Shown: piece after piece, positions 5,379 to 6,122 of the stretch
Layout: each line of letters begins with the position of its first letter
Numbering within the stretch: the first letter of the stretch is position 1
Origin: Planctomycetota bacterium
Lineage (GTDB): Bacteria > Planctomycetota > PUPC01 > DSUN01
Reading direction: 5' to 3'
Assembly: GCA_016872875.1 (NCBI GenBank)
Contig: VGYW01000475.1
Location: 1-6,122 of the forward strand
Length of the DNA stretch: 6,122 bases
The notes under the pieces: model-generated
Seen by the model: the letters and a program-made list of their open reading frames with translations, nothing else
Told to the model about the DNA's origin: nothing
Database searches by the model: none
Program-made: the position numbers and the translations under genes

Positions 5379-5855
5379 TCACTTGGCGACTGGCGCTCTG
5401 TTCGGCTCGGGGGCCGTGATGAAACGCGGCGGGTCGTATCGCTCGACTTTCAGGTGTGGTTCCCCAGTCAATTCGGCCAGGCGGCGAGCGTAGCCGTGCG
5501 CGTCATCCCCCGATCGCTCGACGCGGCACAGCCGCCCGGGCATGTCCAGATAGACGCGGGGGCGCGTCACCCCGTATCTCCCATCGTAGTCCGCGCCCCA
5601 AGGGGCGCCCGTCACCGAAGTGACGGCGTTCAGGAACCTCCGGAGCGACACGTCGCGCATGCGGGCCTCGACTGGCTGACAAGTGGTCTCGGCGCGCTTC
5701 GGTCCGCCGCTGGGGCTTCCTCTGCCCGCCGAGCCGGGCCAACGTTCCCCCTCGTTGCAGAGCCACTCGGGGGTGCCCGTGAACTCGACCGACTTCAGAA
5801 CCTCGTTCAGGAGATAGTTGGTGATGCGCAGGCACGGAGTGGCTGTGATGTTCAC
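5379..5855 (-). CDS. hypothetical protein, family not recognised; start uncertain
   Basis: I do not recognise this 158-aa protein. Its codons mostly end in G or C across the whole length, and its composition is not that of a shadow frame, so it is probably real. It has a mixed N-terminal part (MNITATPCLRITNYLL), a glycine/proline-rich linker around 40-55, and a C-terminal part with RDVSLRRFLNAVTSV (67-81) and charged segments ending in PNRAPVAK. No signal peptide, membrane span or known motif is visible. The GTG at 5855 is the only usual start codon in this part of the frame and has no good ribosome binding site (GGAG is about 16 bases upstream). The frame stays open to a TAA at 5955-5957, and codons from about 5891 down to 5856 look coding-like (HAPFVWSRDGNI). 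The true start may therefore be non-standard, or the 5' end may have been lost. It is divergent from the DUF6788-like gene. Confidence 0.5.
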   Translation of the reverse strand: MNITATPCLRITNYLLNEVLKSVEFTGTPEWLCNEGERWPGSAGRGSPSGGPKRAETTCQPVEARMRDVSLRRFLNAVTSVTGAPWGADYDGRYGVTRPRVYLDMPGRLCRVERSGDDAHGYARRLAELTGEPHLKVERYDPPRFITAPEPNRAPVAK

Positions 5856-5940
5856 TATGTTGCCGTCGCGGCTCCAGACGAAGGGTGCGTGTAATCTCCT
5901 ACGGACCAGTTTCCGCTTTTCTTCTTTGGCCGTATGTGAT

Positions 5941-5958
5941 ATAAGTGTATACGCTTAT
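5941..5958. repeat. 18-bp AT-rich near-palindrome
   Basis: ATAAGTGTATACGCTTAT reads almost the same on both strands; the 9-bp arms differ at one position pair. It sits in the AT-richest stretch of the window, 5 bp upstream of the DUF6788-like start and at the open end of the minus-strand hypothetical frame. It could be an operator for the divergent pair, or part of a mobile-element end. TATACG (5948-5953), 17 bases after TTTGGC (5925-5930), is a weak promoter candidate within it. Confidence 0.45.
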
Positions 5959-5963
5959 GTTAT

Positions 5964-6122
5964 ATGGAGTCCGACGTGGAAGACTCGGCCCAACGTAGCC
6001 TGGAACGCACGCGGAAGGCCCTCATGGGGAAACTCGCCTCTTGGGGGAGCTTCGTGCGAGGGTCTGTGGTGCTCATGAAGCGGCGATGCATGTATCCGCG
6101 TTGCCGCAAGTGCGCCGCGGGG
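5964..6122 (+). CDS. DUF6788-like small protein (N-terminal 53 codons, runs off the right edge)
   Basis: The frame opens at ATG 5964 and continues through the last base of the window. The visible part has a charged helix (ESDVEDSAQRSLERTRKAL, residues 2-20) and then the signature region FVRGSVVLMKRRCMYPRCRKC (30-50), where RGS...RRC-x3-RC-x-KC resembles the RGSL...Y..CGK..C.C pattern I recall for DUF6788 proteins. That family is of unknown function and is frequently found beside transposase genes, so a mobile element may begin just outside the window. The three cysteines could bind metal, which is a guess. No ribosome binding site is visible; the AT-rich palindrome lies 5 bp upstream, so the transcript could be nearly leaderless. 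Confidence 0.6.
   Translation, partial: MESDVEDSAQRSLERTRKALMGKLASWGSFVRGSVVLMKRRCMYPRCRKCAAG

Noticed and set aside
5818..6078. Plus-strand 86-codon frame across the palindrome region
   Set aside because: It overlaps the better-supported DUF6788-like frame and the minus-strand hypothetical gene and has no recognisable feature.

Overview
This is a GC-rich bacterial window with strong third-position GC bias. It most likely comes from a Planctomycetota-type or related PVC-group genome. That inference rests on three things: a secreted PQQ-like propeller protein with the motif DWPGWRGPNRDG, so common in planctomycetes; short dispersed intergenic motifs (CACGG-type 9-bp repeats and a GGCCTGAAGGCC hairpin) that I associate from memory with such genomes; and a single-domain secreted GH62 enzyme. 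The taxonomy is an inference, not a measurement.

Layout. Positions 1-428 (minus) hold the N-terminal part of an exported PQQ-like beta-propeller protein. A 163-bp divergent gap follows, with a plausible sigma70-type promoter. Positions 592-1605 (plus) encode a secreted GH62 alpha-L-arabinofuranosidase. Then comes a compact three-gene block that looks like a type II restriction-modification (R-M) system. Positions 1624-2337 (plus) encode an unrecognised small protein with a PD-(D/E)xK-like core, the candidate endonuclease. Positions 2304-4004 (minus) encode an N6-adenine DNA methyltransferase with motifs X, I and IV (NPPF). Positions 3982-4203 (minus) encode a 73-aa MerR/excisionase-type winged helix-turn-helix protein, overlapping the methyltransferase start. 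Positions 4242-5144 (minus) encode an aldo/keto reductase with an intact catalytic tetrad. A 234-bp gap with 9-bp-periodic CACGG repeats follows. Positions 5379-5855 (minus) hold an unrecognised protein with coding-like codon use. The right edge (5964-6122, plus) carries the start of a DUF6788-like protein, a family often seen beside transposases, just downstream of an 18-bp AT-rich near-palindrome.

How the genes may work together. The block 1606-4241 sits between the 3' ends of two convergent metabolic genes (GH62 and aldo/keto reductase) with almost no spare DNA on either side. This suggests an R-M cassette inserted into a convergent intergenic gap. Candidate nuclease and methyltransferase genes converge and overlap by 34 bp at their 3' ends. 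The helix-turn-helix gene is placed to lead the methyltransferase operon, and two near-identical 10-bp direct repeats just upstream of it are a candidate operator. The GH62 enzyme and PQQ-like protein fit a saprophytic, polysaccharide-degrading lifestyle. No tRNA, rRNA, CRISPR array or clear intrinsic terminator was seen.
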